Assembly: GCA_001724265.1 (NCBI GenBank)
Contig: MEDY01000068.1
Location: forward strand, 31,976 to 95,975
Source of the DNA: Rhizaria sp. SCN 62-66
Taxonomy: Eukaryota > Rhizaria, unplaced
DNA length: 64,000 bases
Direction of reading: 5' to 3'
Shown here: positions 11,169 to 25,200 of the stretch, piece after piece
How the letters are laid out: every line of letters starts with the position of its first letter
Position numbering within the stretch: the stretch's first letter is position 1
The notes under the pieces: model-generated
Databases searched by the model: none
The model's input: only the letters and a program-made list of their open reading frames with translations
What the model was told of the DNA's origin: nothing
Position numbers and translations under genes: made by a program

Positions 11169-11999
11169 GGTTCTATCGTCAAAGTCGCTGCAACAAAGCT
11201 CGCAGGTTTTCTTGCTAAGTTAACTGTTCTGGTATGAAATTGTAACGGAAGACTCCTTCGTCTTCTGCACCAAACCACACTTTTGATCTAGTCGCTCAGA
11301 CAGTTTTCTCTTTTGCCGTCCGACCAGTGGCAAATTTACACTCCCGGTCCCAAGGCAGATTGGGGGGTGGGCTCGTAACATATTATTTCACGATCAAGTA
11401 TGAAGATGATTATGAAATAGTTATTCATTTTGTAAGATATATTCATTCCTCAGCTCCGTTTATTGCGAACTATTTTATTTATGTGGTATGAATCATTTTC
11501 AGGTCCATATCCATGATTCACCCAAAAACTAGATCGACAATAATGTCAATAAATATGTCAATGCATTAAACATTAATTCGTTCTTTTAATATTAAGTTTC
11601 CTCGAAATTTGAAAACATGAGTTTATTTCTTGATTCTGCAAGTATCTGGGCCATAACCAGTTGTCTCGAAGTCAGGTTTCGTAAGTGGCACCAGCCGCCT
11701 TTCACGGTTGCATAACGTAATGAAGATATATTTCTGAAATGAGGACTTAATTCCAAGAAAAATTTAAAACTCTGCTACAAAAAGTATATTTACATCAAAG
11801 CCTACGTGAAATGTTTCTTACACACCATGTCTATAGCAGATATATGCCTCTAAAGTTAGGTTGCCAACAACGCGCGCAAAACCTACTTTGCGTTTGGATA
11901 GCTAGCGGTTCGGGGATTTTTAGGAGAGGCTTCAAACGCCTGTATTAAATGAAAATCTCAAGTAAACACAACCGTCACAGTCACAGAGCTCGCGTCTAA
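11169..11999. other. AT-rich region upstream of PDK1
   Basis: Presumed PDK1 promoter and 5'UTR followed by AT-rich sequence. I see no credible reading frame, RNA gene or repeat. Confidence 0.45.
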
Positions 12000-12483
12000 C
12001 GCGGTCAGACGCTCATCCCGCGCGTGCCCGCGCCGCCGCACGGCGACGCAAGTTCAACCGGTGGCCGATCGCGGATGAGCTGCTCTGGATGATGCAGAAC
12101 GCACTGACGAATGCGCCGCCCGACAATGGCGCCGTGCTCACCGTGGCGCTTATGCTGCGCGGCTCCGGCGTGGTGACCTACCGCGCAGCGGCGCTGGCCG
12201 CCGCGGCCACGCTACCCGGGGCGCCACCCGACAAAGCTGCGAGGCCGGCTGCTTGTACTCTTGCGCACGATGATTGAGACTGGCGACACGGGTGTGGGCC
12301 CCGAGGTGCGGGCGGAGGGCGCGGAGCCGCGCAACGTCTTCCTGGCCGACTTCGATGCGGCTGGTGGCTGCGACGCGCTGGTAAGGTTGACGCAAAACCA
12401 GCGGGTGCTTGTCAGCGCATGGAGCAAAGCGAGACAACTTCATTGGCTTTTGGCGAAAACTCTGGGCGTCCTCACCAATGCCT
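12000..12483 (+). pseudogene. Frameshifted armadillo/HEAT-like gene remnant
   Basis: A sharply bounded GC-rich island inside AT-rich intergenic DNA. One frame reads RRKFNRWPIADELLWMMQNAL and continues to about 12240, ending in TGA at 12277. A second frame, open from about 12200, gives RGRLLVLLRTMIETGDTGVG and then NVFLADFDAAGGCDALVRL, which looks like an armadillo/HEAT helix pair, and stops at 12483. The two frames overlap and need a one-base shift to join. No start codon or splice signal fits. It is best explained as a decayed fragment of an ARM-repeat gene; a second possibility is unrecognised exons. Confidence 0.4.
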
Positions 12484-13243
12484 AAGCAACACAGCGTGTG
12501 CGGACGACTCTTGCAATTTGATTAGTATTTCCAGGCGACGACGCAGGAAGGTAACTTACACCTCAAGTTAGTGGGAGAGTGAAGGCCTTTATGAACCGGC
12601 CAGCGAATAAAAACAATTTTATCAGTTTTATTAATCATGTACTCACAGGTTTTCTACACTCGCACCATATACCACAGACAGTCGCAGTGCTACACTGGTT
12701 CGGAGTTATGACCTCCGACTTGTCACAGAATGGTTCTGAGGGAAAATACTGCCATGAGGATGAATAAATCGATAAGCTTCCTGAATAAACATAATTTAAC
12801 ACGGGAATATGGGCGCACGGTACAACACAGTGCACCCGCAGTCACGGGGATCACAATAGTAGTCATACTACAGACTACACACAGGAGGTGGGGCAGGGTA
12901 TATATACAAATGCAATTCAGCAACTGCTGATAAGAGTAAAAAGCTCGAATGCGTTCAACACACAAAGAAACACTCAAAACAGTTGACACTCAACATGTTT
13001 GAGCAGCAATCGCACGCTCTCCACGCACACGTTTTAGGCGCCGTGGTACTGAGCAATGAAGTAATGAGGCAATACGAGTAAGAAAATACGAATATACAAA
13101 CAATGTCCGACAAGCTAAAGCATATAAAATATACAAGGTGAATAAGGAATGAAAGCACAATAGTGCGTATTAATGAATAAAATATACAAGGTATGAAATA
13201 TACAGGTTAAAAGCACAACGACGTGACTGCGGAGGAGATTATG
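12484..13243. other. AT-rich 3' flank of the giant gene
   Basis: Contains the presumed 3'UTR of the giant gene (which ends at 13244). No protein-coding signal. A 16-bp direct repeat lies at 13124-13139 and 13177-13192. Confidence 0.4.
13124..13192. repeat. Short direct repeat (two 16-bp copies)
   Basis: The 16-mer ATAAAATATACAAGGT is present at 13124-13139 and again at 13177-13192 (start-to-start 53 bp), with related ATATACA pieces on either side (13093 and 13198). It sits just downstream of the giant gene, probably within its 3'UTR. Confidence 0.7.
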
Positions 13244-16200
13244 TTACAGTTCGAGCTCTAAGTCACGACTCTCACTGAATCGGAGCGCTTGCTCTGCTTG
13301 CTTCTGTGCATCCACAATAAGTCGTTGTGCAACGTTTTCTAAGCTTAGCTGCAGTGCAGCTGCGGTTGGCGGCAATAACCCGGTGTTGATGTCACGCCCA
13401 GAGTCGATTGCGCTTGCCAATATCGCGCCACGCTGCGTTGTGTTAATGGTGTCGGTCTGGTTTTGATATGATGCAGAAAACACTTTGCCTGTGTCCACAG
13501 TTCCACAAGTGCTTGCGCTTGCGCCCGAACCTAAACCCAATCCTGGACTGGCGCTGTTTTTGTCACAATCAAATGACTGCAGCCCAACCAGAGCCTGCGG
13601 CGCGATGCTTTCGTGCGCATGTTCGCAGATCAAGGTCAGTGATTTGACCAGGGCGGACGTCGGTTCCGTGCTTTCTGGCTCAGTTTCAAAGACATTCGAC
13701 TCAGTGCTGCTCGGAGCCATCGGCGAACGAGGGTACGGATGGAGAGGCATTTGAGTTGACACTTCGGATTGCTTGTTTTTTGGCGTGAACTTATCATCCT
13801 CTTGGGGAGCAGTTGTTTTTGCAACCAATACATTCAAGCTTGTCGCTTCAGCGCAACGGCGCTCGCGCGCCCTGACAATGCGCCACTCACGGATCACAGC
13901 GGCTGTCTCCAGACCCTGGGCGTGCGCTTCACGCAGAGCATTGCGGAGTGGGACGAGCGCGGCTTCTTGTTTTCGCAGCATGAGGAATGCAACAACAACG
14001 GCGACAATGAAGAGAATAACAATCACGCAGATCAATACCGTGATAACAGTTTTGGCCGACTCACTTACTGTGTCAACGAAGAGAAAATTGGCGAGGAAGA
14101 AAACCATGAACGACATGAAGAGAGAGAGAAGTTCAATCATCTCCGGTATCTTGTTTTCAAACGGCTTCAATGTGATCTGGAGCAGGATTGAGACAAAGAT
14201 CAAGAGCGACGCAAGCAATAGCTGCGTATGGAGCGCACCAGGAAAAAAGACAGCAATAGCGACTAAACCAGCTTTACGTATCATTTCTATAAGAAACCAG
14301 TAGTAGCGCGTGGGTTTGTAGCCGCGATACAGGAACGCCATCTGTGATTCGAAAATCTTCTTCAGGTTGCGTGTGATTGCAGACGCACCCTGGACAGACA
14401 TCATCACCAAATTTCGGTTTCGATAGATCGCAAACCACGCAAAAAAGGGGATGCCAAGAACCCAACAGAATAACATTGGCATTGCGAGCGCAATAATAAA
14501 CATAAGGTGCTGCGACGAGTAACACCGTTCAAGCATGTCGCCAAGCACGACATTTGCTGAGGGGTCGTCGGAGCCGCCAACGTTCTTGCAGGAAAGCATA
14601 GTAAAGAATTGACGGGCAATATTAGGGTGAATGAGGAACATCACGACCGTGATCGTAGTAATTACGTAGCCAGAAAACTCAGAAATGATGTTGTTATACT
14701 GGGTTTCAGCAATGTCGAGACGAACACGCATCTCTGAAGCAGTCAACTTTGGTGGATCTGCCTTGAGACGCATTTCACGCAACTGCGTAAACAGTATTAC
14801 ACCTTTCATTTCACCGTAGTTGTCCACATACCATTGCCGCTGTTGCTCCGCGCGCACGCGCTGCAACTTACGTTCCCGACGTAAGAGGTTTTCACGAAGG
14901 AGCTCTGCATTGTAGAGAATGTCAAACGGCAGAGACGACAGCAGCCGCATGTTCTCCAAGTCATCAGCGCTCTGAACGACACGCGCAAAGTCCACTGGGA
15001 GTTTCGCCTTGCGCGTGGCCTCTTTACATTTCTGGGCATCAAACACGGGGGTGTCGCTTACAATAGCGGTGTAGGCGTCAACCTCGCGAGCCACACACTC
15101 GAATAATGACTCCCGACTTTGATTCATCATTGCGTACGCGTGCTCAAGCGCTGCTTCACTCACACTGACTTCATCAATCAATGTACGGCGCATAAAGAAC
15201 GCAGTGTCATCACCGACTGCAGCGCCTGTGAAATCAATTGCACTGGGGGCGGGGGCAGTGACGTTGAGATCTGCAAGATCAATGTCGCAGATTGATGTGT
15301 CAGTCGACTTGAGCGGTGGGCGGCGGTCATCACGTGGACTCTTGCGCGCCATCGGCAACGGACGAGAGATAAAAAGAGGGGACTCAGAGTCATCGTGCAA
15401 GTGAGGGGGTACGGCTTCAGCGGCAGCGGTTGTCTCGTTACAGTCCTGATCGTTTTCGCTTGCGCGGCCGCCACAGACGCTGTCGTCGTCAAAGAAATTG
15501 TTGTGCTCGAACACGATGAGAGAATCGGGGTCTTCTTCATAACTACTGTCAATTGGCATGTCGTCAGTAATGCTTTGAGACTTGGCAGGTAGCGCGCGCG
15601 CTACCGCCACAGGCGCCTGTTCATCAGCGACTATTGCACGTGGCTTAGTCCGTATTAAGCCATGGGGCAGCATTACCTGCGGCTTAAGACTGGGGAGCTT
15701 TGGGGTTGCTGGATCATAACTAAAAGGATGCCTTGCGTCTGCATCAGATGTGGAGTCACCCGACATCGGTGACACGCGAACACGCGTTGTCTGCGCACGG
15801 CGCGGTGAATGAGCCATCGATAATTGAGTTCGCTTGGGTGTTTCGGTTAAGCCAACATCGATGTGCAATAAACCAAATGCTGGGGGCACTACAAACGAGC
15901 TTCCCACAAGCTGAAGACTATCGGAGCGCAATTGGGTGGGCGGATTGGCCGCATCTACATGACGGGAATCTTGCATCTCCGGACGCACACGCATGGGAGA
16001 GACCCTCACGCGGTATCCCTCAGCGTTGTACGAGATCCGCATGGGGGACTCATCTGCACGACGGATGTTTCGAACCGGTGGGGGGGACGAGTAGAACTGC
16101 TGTTGGGAGCCGGGGCTCACACCAAGCTTCTGCACGGCAGTCGAGTTGGAGTTCGGCGAGGTTGCACACCTGGTCAACCGAGGGAAACGCTGAGTCGTCA

Positions 16201-19200
16201 CATCCACGCGTACGTCGCGTGCCGGTGCGGGCGGCTGGACAGGGGGCGCAAGGGGGCCTGCTTCTGTAAAGTTACCGGAGAGCTCATTGATTGGACTCTT
16301 CCGTACTAGCTTGCGGCGCTTTCCAGCGGAGTCGCGCACAAACACCGATTGTGCTCCGAAGTTTTGCTTGATGCACAAGTTACGATCAATTGAGGCGTTG
16401 TTAGTCGGCTTGGCCTCCTGTGGATGTGCTGTCAAAGCACCAGAAACCATGCACATGTTTTTATCATGATTAGTGGTGTCCAAGGCTCCTGTTTCAATCT
16501 CGGGCAAGTAGTGCGCGGATGCGGCAGCTTCGTGTTGGGCTTTAGCAACACGATCACGAGTGCGCATGTTGCTCTCAAACTCAGTCACAATCTCAACCAT
16601 CAGTCGACGCTGCTCAACCATCTCAGAAAGTACGCGTTTCTTGTAGTTGCGCTTTGCGATGTAGTACAGCGGCATAAAGAAAAGCAGTGGCAAGATGATG
16701 CCCATGATCGGCAACACCATGATGCCAATACACGTGACCCAGAATGGGCTAATGACTGGATTGTCTCCCAGAAAGCAATCGACTGATACCATCGCGGTTC
16801 CAACGCCAGCAGCGGTGTCACTCCCTGTGAAAAATGCATCAAGGAAGCCGGGCCATCGGAGGTCGTATTTGCTGGCAATAGCCATGACTTGAAGACCAGA
16901 AAAAGCGATCTTGAACAAGAGGGGCACTGCAGGCGCAGGAAGCTCATTCATCGACTCGCGACCGTCGACAATTTGTTTCCAGGCCAAGACGGCGCAGACA
17001 ATAATCGCAGCAAGTGTGCCGGCAATGATGATAAACCACGCGAGAGCGGGATCGTTACAGCGACCACATTTAAACACTGACGTTTTTCCGTAACCCGGCA
17101 GACAGATGCTGCACAGCGGGCCGGTATGACCCTCAACGCAACCGTTTCTACCGGCGCAGGTTGAGTCTAAGCACGTCTGGAAAGACAACACTGCATGACG
17201 AGTGTAGTTTCGGTCAACCATAGGCGCACCTGCAAATGCCGTCTCGATCGCGAGTGCACTGTTCTGGGCGTTGAAGTCTCCCAGAGCAGCGTTGACTAGT
17301 TCCTGTGCAGGGGGTTCCAAGGAACTAGTCGGAGGAAGAACATCCACCATAACGTACAACGTAAGCCGCCCACTTGGGGCTGGCACAGCGGCCTGTGGGC
17401 TTACAGCTACAGCTGACACATTGGCGGGAAACGCATCAAGAACGGATTCAAATACAAAGCGGCTGCGTGGTCGCGCACCAGTGTCGAAGAGGGCCTTGAT
17501 AACAAGGCGTTGCGCACTGCGGCTGGCGTCAGAGAGAGAGACGTTATTAGCGACGTTGACGGGAAAATATGCACGGACGACACTTGGCGGGTTGCGGTGC
17601 GTGACCGACGGGGCATAGGACTTCATTGATAGAATGTTATAGACTGAAGTGCCTGGAAGTGAACAGTCTCCGCCAGGCATGCAGGGCTGGCAAACGCCGT
17701 CAATGTTCTTATATGAGCCCGGCTTGCAGTGACAGAATGAATAATCGTTGGTATGTTCGGCGCCTAATGGGCAAGCTTCGCATTCGAAGCTCCCTTCGTG
17801 TTCGGCAAACGTACCAGGAGCGCATTGAAAGCAACTCTCCGCGCGTTCCCTCGAAAACGTACCTCGCGGACAGAGAGAGCAGCTGGTTTGACCGAGCCCC
17901 GAATAGGTGCCGATAGGGCAGATGGAACAGGACATTGCTCCATAACGATCAGAGTATGAGCCCGGCTGGCATTCTCGACAACGCGTTTGAGACCAGATGT
18001 CATTGAAGTAGCCAGGGGCGCATGGAATACATTCAATATTGCTGCTGTGTTGTCCAGGTGGGCACTGAGCATACGACAACAAGACCTTATCTTGAGACAA
18101 CTCACCATACCGCTGCAGTACCGTGACAACATGATCAACAGAGGCATCAGCAGGCGCAGTGCACATAATTTCTTGGTGAGGATTGGCTGCTAGGTGTACT
18201 AGATCCCTGCAGGGCAGGCCACCAATAGTGACGGTGCTTCCAAATGCGCCAAAGTTGTGACCCCGCAAGAGAATCCTGTCACCACCGTGACGATTGCAGC
18301 CGTAAATGCTCAGAGCTGTGCTGCGCTGACAGCCGCGAATCTCACTGATGGCGGGAATCGCGTAATTTATGCGACCGCGAGACTCAAAGCGCTGCGAGCC
18401 GGCTATGACAGTGAGTGATAGCTGGGAGCCGCAACCAACGGGAAGCCTACACGTAAACTGCGTGTTGCTCTCGCGAACAAGCGTCAGACACTGAAATCCA
18501 CCGACCATGGCTTGCAGTGGCTCTAAAAAGCCTGTCCCTGTAACAGTAAGCCGCACGGTTCCACTGTCAGTTGGACAGCCGGAGGTAACGCCGTTGACAA
18601 TGTCGTCACTTGGGCAGCCAAATACAGAGGAGATAGAGGGTAATTGTGGGTACGAGTACGTGTCCGTAGAATAAGCAGCGCGATAAGCAATAATTAGTTT
18701 AAACTTGAGATTGATCACGTTCACAGCGTCTTTGGTGCGGCAGACAATTGTACGCTGGTCCGGGCTGCGAATAAAAGAGAGTTCCTGATTGAAGATACAC
18801 TCATAAGGATAGTCATCATGTGTGTTACCAGCACCGTACATCATCCGGACTAGGCCAGCTCGCTCGAGGAACAAGTTTTCAACGTCAAACCCAACGTCTT
18901 CACCAAGGCTTGTCAGACTCACATAGTCACTCGTGCGCTGACCAGCCCCTATAAGTGTTACAGCGTGCAACGAGGATGGAATAAAATAATGTAATGGGTA
19001 CGAAATACGAACGCCACTGTTGGCCCAGCGTGCATCCAGCCCTGCACCGGTAGACGTGCCGTCCCAGGCCCAGTTCCAACGCGAGCAGTCAACATCTGAC
19101 TCATTATTTTGAACCGCATTAGGCTGGACACAATACTGCATGCGCACATACAGATCGGCGCCCTGACCTGCGCTTAGAGTGCACTGAACCCGGAAGTACT

Positions 19201-22200
19201 CTAGTGACTGCTGAATAAGCACAGGAGTTACGAGAACGTCCGTGCAGTTGTAAGTCGCGATGTTTGGATTGGGGTAGAGTGTCATATTTGTGTTTAGGTA
19301 CTGTACGTGGGTAACAAACGGCGCAGCGACATTAATACCTGCATTGAGAGTGAACACAACAGTCTGGTTCCCGCGCGCGTTGTTAGGAGTAACCTCGCGT
19401 GTCTCAGCGTTGTAGCTCACACTGCCGTCGGGCGACGCCACCGACTCAGGGAGGATGTCAAGAGTCATATGTGGCGTGCAGACGTAGGAGCCAAACGTAT
19501 TGATGCAGCGTGAGTACGGTCCATAGAGCGCAGCGCAGTCTGCAAAGTACTTGCCGTTGAACAGCCCAGGATCGCATTCGTCGATGTCGACGCAGGTTGG
19601 TGGAGCTGGGAGCCACACTGCCGCAGCCGAGCACGTGCGCAAAAAGCGGTCCTGTCCCGTCGAGGGCGTGAAGCCAGGCTTGCAGCGGTAGATCGCAGTC
19701 GACTGGTAGCGTGTGGGACCAGCAACAACAAGTTCGTCGTACTCAAACTCAATAGGCTCGCTGTACGCGACAGTGCTGTCTTTGTCCGGACGCCCACAGT
19801 CAATAGCACCACACACAGGCGCAATAGCAGGGATCCACCCCTCTGAGAGTGTTCCACAACGGCGCTTCGATGAGGTAAGGGCGTCAGTGACCGGGTCGCG
19901 CGGCTCGTAACCCGACTTACACACATATGTTGCCGTGGTGCCGTATGAACGCGCAATAAGACCGCCATTACTCGTGCTTAATGCGTCATCAAAAACAATA
20001 CTTGCTCCGTTCCTGGGAGGCTCCAACGGGATGCACTGATTGACATCGCAGACTGGCAGCGAGAACGGAAACCAACCTCGCGGTGTGCACTCACGACGTG
20101 CTCCCAACACAAAGGAATTTTGCTGAGCAAACTGTACAACGTAACCAGTGCCATCTGTAAGTGTGTATCCGTCGTAATGTAAGTTATAACCAACATTGCA
20201 GCGGTATTCGACGGTCGATGTGTTCAGATACATACCCAGACGGCCGTATGTACCGCTGTTGGCGACGCTGACTTGAGCAAAAGCGATGTTTTCTGGGACG
20301 CCACAGCTAAAAGGAAAGCATGTGCGTGGTGGACTCGACCACTCACCAGTTGCTGTGCAGGTGATATGAGGATCTGAATGACTCATAATAGCACCATACT
20401 GGCAACTGAATGAAGCGGTGACGCCGTACATGTTCACCAGATTCTGCGGCGCTTGAGTGACCGAGCCGAGATCAACGGGGGTGAGCGTGGGGCATGGCTG
20501 CGGGACACAACGTGGGGCGTCAACTGGTTGCCATCCGTCCGACAAGATGCACGTGCGCGTTGTAAATGTTGTGTCTTTGTCCCAGATGTATCCGTCAGCG
20601 CAAGTATACTGAGCAATTGTGTCAACCAAGAAAGTATTCGTGACGGGGTTGTGTGGAACAACACTTCCATACCGTGTGAACACAATATTTTTCATCATAG
20701 TCGGTTCGTTGTAGAGGCTCACACAGGTGTTGGAGCGGCAAGTCGGTGCTGTGCCTGACCAGGTGCGATTGGCTTGGCATACACGCACCTCGTCACCTTC
20801 AGTCCGGATGTGACGCGCAAGACATTCGTGCGTGGCAACAGATTGAAACTTACGCGTACCATATGGCAATGCAGAGTAGGTAATATTGCCAACGTTGTTC
20901 GCGGTCACCAAAACAGGACATTCAATCGGCACGCATGAAGGTGCAGTCGTAGCGCTCCAACCACCAGCAGTACAAAAGATATCTGGACTGCCTGAAAGGT
21001 CGAAACCGTCAACGCAGCCGTATAAGTAACGCGAACCGAATGATGTTGAGTTTCCTTCAGGCGCAAGCTCGATTTGCACTGGCTCAGTGCCAAACGTTGG
21101 GTAGCGCTCAGGCACTGGCCCGCAGTTAAATATCTCGCAAGTTGGCGGCAGTGCAGACCAACCTGTAGCGAGACATGTCATCCGCTGAGTGCAAGTTGTG
21201 ACCGGCGGAGTTGTCAAGGTGTTGACAATGCAAGTCTTATTTGTGTTGTCTGTGACGAGAAGCTCATAGCCGGCATCGCAGCTCACGTAAGCATCTGATT
21301 TGTAATGCGTAATACCAAATCCATTGTCATGGTACGTTGCACGACCGTGAACAGTCGTTGCAAAAGGAAAGCAGTCAATCAGTGTGATGCTTATAGGATC
21401 AGAAGTGAACGACATAAAGGCAATGCCTGCGATACTATGAACTACGATACGAGGCACTGCAGCCCCTGCAGCAAGCCCATCATGATACGAGTGCGTAAAT
21501 GTCATACACTTAAACCAAAAGTCAAATCTAAGTGCGTACACCACAGTGAGCTCAAGGATGTCGTTTGAAAGACTAACCCACGTGCTAGGATCAGGCTCGC
21601 CGCCAGTAATGGTGTTTAACCGAGCTCCAAAGCAGTTTGCATACTTTGAGTCAACCGTAATCGCCACTTGAATTGAGCGACCAACAGCGTTGACGGCGTT
21701 CTGAGGTAGGAAAGATACGGTGATTAATTGAGGTTCCTGAGCATGAATAGCGCCTGGCAACGTGGGGATGTCAAAACGGTTTTCAACGGCAAACGGCGCA
21801 GTTGTAAACTGACCAAAAAAGACAGCAGCATTGTTGACAATTGTGAGCTGAACGGACGGATTCGCGCTGCTGCAGTACAAAGAAAACATAAACTCAGCGG
21901 CACCAGCGGCGACGCTGAAACTAAGACTGGCTTTGAATTGCGAAATAATCGTAATGCTGCTGAGCGCTACCTTGCAACTGGCCAAAGATGGTGTGATAAC
22001 GAACGCTGAGCTCGCCGTTGGCGCAGGCATAAGCCGTACACGCACACTATGAATACGCTCTACTGCAACACGGTCTAGAGTTGTGGGCGCAGACAACGGC
22101 GGGAACGTGACTGTGCGCTCTAGCAAAGCGTCTTCAATCCAAATCGCTCCACGAACGCTGAATGGTGCACTGCGAAAAGTGTCGTACAGATCATCCTTGG

Positions 22201-25200
22201 CGTTTGTGATCACAATAACGGCCGGATTAAGTTTGGTCTCGACCGAGCAACTGATGACAAGATCAACAGCGAGCATAGCGGCATCGAAAGTGAACTCAAA
22301 CGCACCATAAGACAAATTCTGGTAAGCAACCGCGTTGGAAAAAAGACGGAAAGCGCACTTGGGCTGTGGACCAGTAACGGAGTTGGCAAGGACACTCACA
22401 ACAAACGTTGTGACATCAACAGCTTTTGGCTCAAGAGCCATCGTAAAAACCCAGTCACGATTTGCAACAATCTCGCCAGTAAACGCGACCGCGGGGTTGA
22501 TTTGCTGTGTAGAAAAGAGTACGGAGCCGCGCACGTGCAGGGGCACGGACAACACGGGAAGGTGTAGGTCCCCTTCAACTACCTCGGCGAGGAGCGTCAC
22601 CGGTAATACTGTGGTATGCGTACACGACACGTAGACAGTTTGAGCAGCATCACCGAGGACAAAAGTCACACTCGTTGTGGAAGTGAAAGAGGGAACGCCA
22701 GAGGGGGAGTAGACCGTAAAGCCACACTCTCCCTCCGTGCTTGCAAACCTGATCCGCGCGATGGTCATTGTCCGAACTGTGGGGATCATGCGCAGGCGCA
22801 CACCGGTGATGTTGGTATTTGGCGCGCGGAGATAGTACGGGCTCGAGAGCGCCGCGGCACCAGACTGCAGGGCGACAAGCTCCAGTGTGCTCCTAGAAAC
22901 AAGATCTGTGATCTCACGATCGACACCGACGATGTTCGTGGGCATCACAAAGTCAAACCCCATCAGACCAAAAACGGGCACGGGACCGATCGATGAGCCT
23001 GAATACGCATTACTATTAATGAAAACGTGGGAGCCAACGTTATGAGTACGACGGCACACCATATTGGCAGTGAAATTCTCACTAGTGCCCTTTTGCACAA
23101 ATATCGGCTTGCTTATATAACGCCCTGTGCCGCGCAGTTGAAACACACAGTCTGACGGTGATGTCAATTGGGTAATTTCAACTGTTTGCATCGCCTTTGG
23201 CGGAGGCAAAAATTGCGCGACAACTTTATAGACCTGGCCAGCAATCAATTTGGAGTATGATTCAATTGACGTGCCATCAATCGTGAATACTAAATTGCCC
23301 TTGGTCTGCAAAGCTGAAGAGCTGAATTCTTGGTAGTAAACTGATGAATTTGCTGCAAATTTGGCGATAATCTGCGGTGGGATTGACGCAGGGAAGTTGC
23401 ACTTGATATTGAGATTATACATGCCAGTGTTTGCAGCAAGCGCGACATAACTCGTAGTTGCGTTGTCGTTCACAAAAATACACTCCGCCGTTGGGTTACT
23501 AAACGACAGCTGTAAAACAGCAGCAGCAGGCAATGGCGGCGAAAAGGCGAAGTGGACTGGCGTAACACTTTTGAGGGGGAACTCAACGGTCAATGCAGGC
23601 TTCGAGAGATCAAGCGTGTCATTAGTCATTGTCGCCGTCAGCGTGGTGCGGCCCGTAAAGCGCAGCCGCTGCACGTGCCATGTTTCGCCAACAGTCCCGT
23701 CAACTGTCACTTGAGTCTGAAGGACTTCAGATGGTCGCATCGCAGAGCACGTAAAGAGAAAGTCGAGAGAACCAGAAGCATCGTCCGTAACAAGAACTTC
23801 AACGACAATGCTTGTCATTGTTATATCTCCATTGAAGAAGCAGGGACCAATGTCAACATAATCAAGGGTCACGAATGCACTGACACTGCGAACTGTTGGT
23901 AAAGTCCACTCAAGTCTTAGGGCGACAGGAAGATTGTCGAAGAAATACTCATGCGATACGGGCTCACTAAAAGCATTGCCCGTAAGCGCAATGGGGCCGC
24001 GAGTTGGGTCGTACACTTGCGCCCTGGGCTCGAGTGTGACGTGAAACGTGTCCGGGTGCGTCAACAAGCGGGGCGGATACAAATATGACTCCGCATAGCG
24101 CGTCATTGTAATTGCCACAGATCCTGCTAAAGCTGCCGCCGAGGTGCACATAAACAACACTGCGTGGCGCCTTTGCTCTGCAGATGAAAGACTGAAACGG
24201 TAAATGAGAGACTCAGAAAGTAATCCAAGTGCAAGTGCATTCGCGAAGTCTGTCTCCGAGCGGATTGCGTCGACTGCAACAAGATCCTCTGCAAAACCAA
24301 AGGCGCAAACGGAACCAGCGCTGTGCCGGAAAATGTTCGAGGTGAAGCGCTCAATATGGGCGGAAACAAAGACCTCGACGTACAAGGGCGTAAGTACGTG
24401 GATTATGCTGTAACTCGACGCAAGCGGTGAGTACGCGCGAATAAGACGCAGGGATGACGTAAGCCACGCGACAACAGGACTGTTGATAATGTTGTAGGAT
24501 CCGTCATTTGCGGGGTAAGACAGTGCTAAGACTACATTCTCAGTCGGAGCAATAGCTTCGGTGCAGTCCATGGTAATATTTACGGACGTGAGAAGCGACA
24601 CGCTGACGCTGCGCACACGAGAATACGCCCCAAAGGAGAGCGTGCATGGAACGCGAAGCGGAAGTGAGTTGCGCAAAAGCTCTGCAATAACTGGGCGCGC
24701 AGACGCGAACTTTGGTTGCGCATTAAGTGTAACTATGCGCGCTTGCGGAGTGCCAGTTACTTCAAACTCAAACGGGATCGGCATTAATGAGACAGAAAAG
24801 ATATTGCCTGTGATTAAACGCGCAGGCAGTTGAGTAGCTACAAAGCCTTGGTCAGCTAGCATCGCAAGCTTGGCGACTAAGCCTGTGCCCACAGGGGTGG
24901 TGCAGGACATACGAGCAATGAGGAGCGAGTTACCTTGGATGAGAGCTGCATCTGCCGGCATCGAAATGGGAACTGAAATCGTTACAAGCGCGGCACCGGT
25001 GTGGTTAACAGCACGAACGTACGTGCAACCAGCAAGTGTGTGGGAGACTGATAGCGTGGCAATCGATGACTCCAACAAAGGCACGTCAAAGAGCAGCCTG
25101 ATATCAATATCGGTGCCGGCTGCGTAGGCAATTGGTGCTGAGTCTATAGTTGATCCGATAGTCACAGTTGCGACGAGCTTGAAGGTTGGTCGGACATGGA

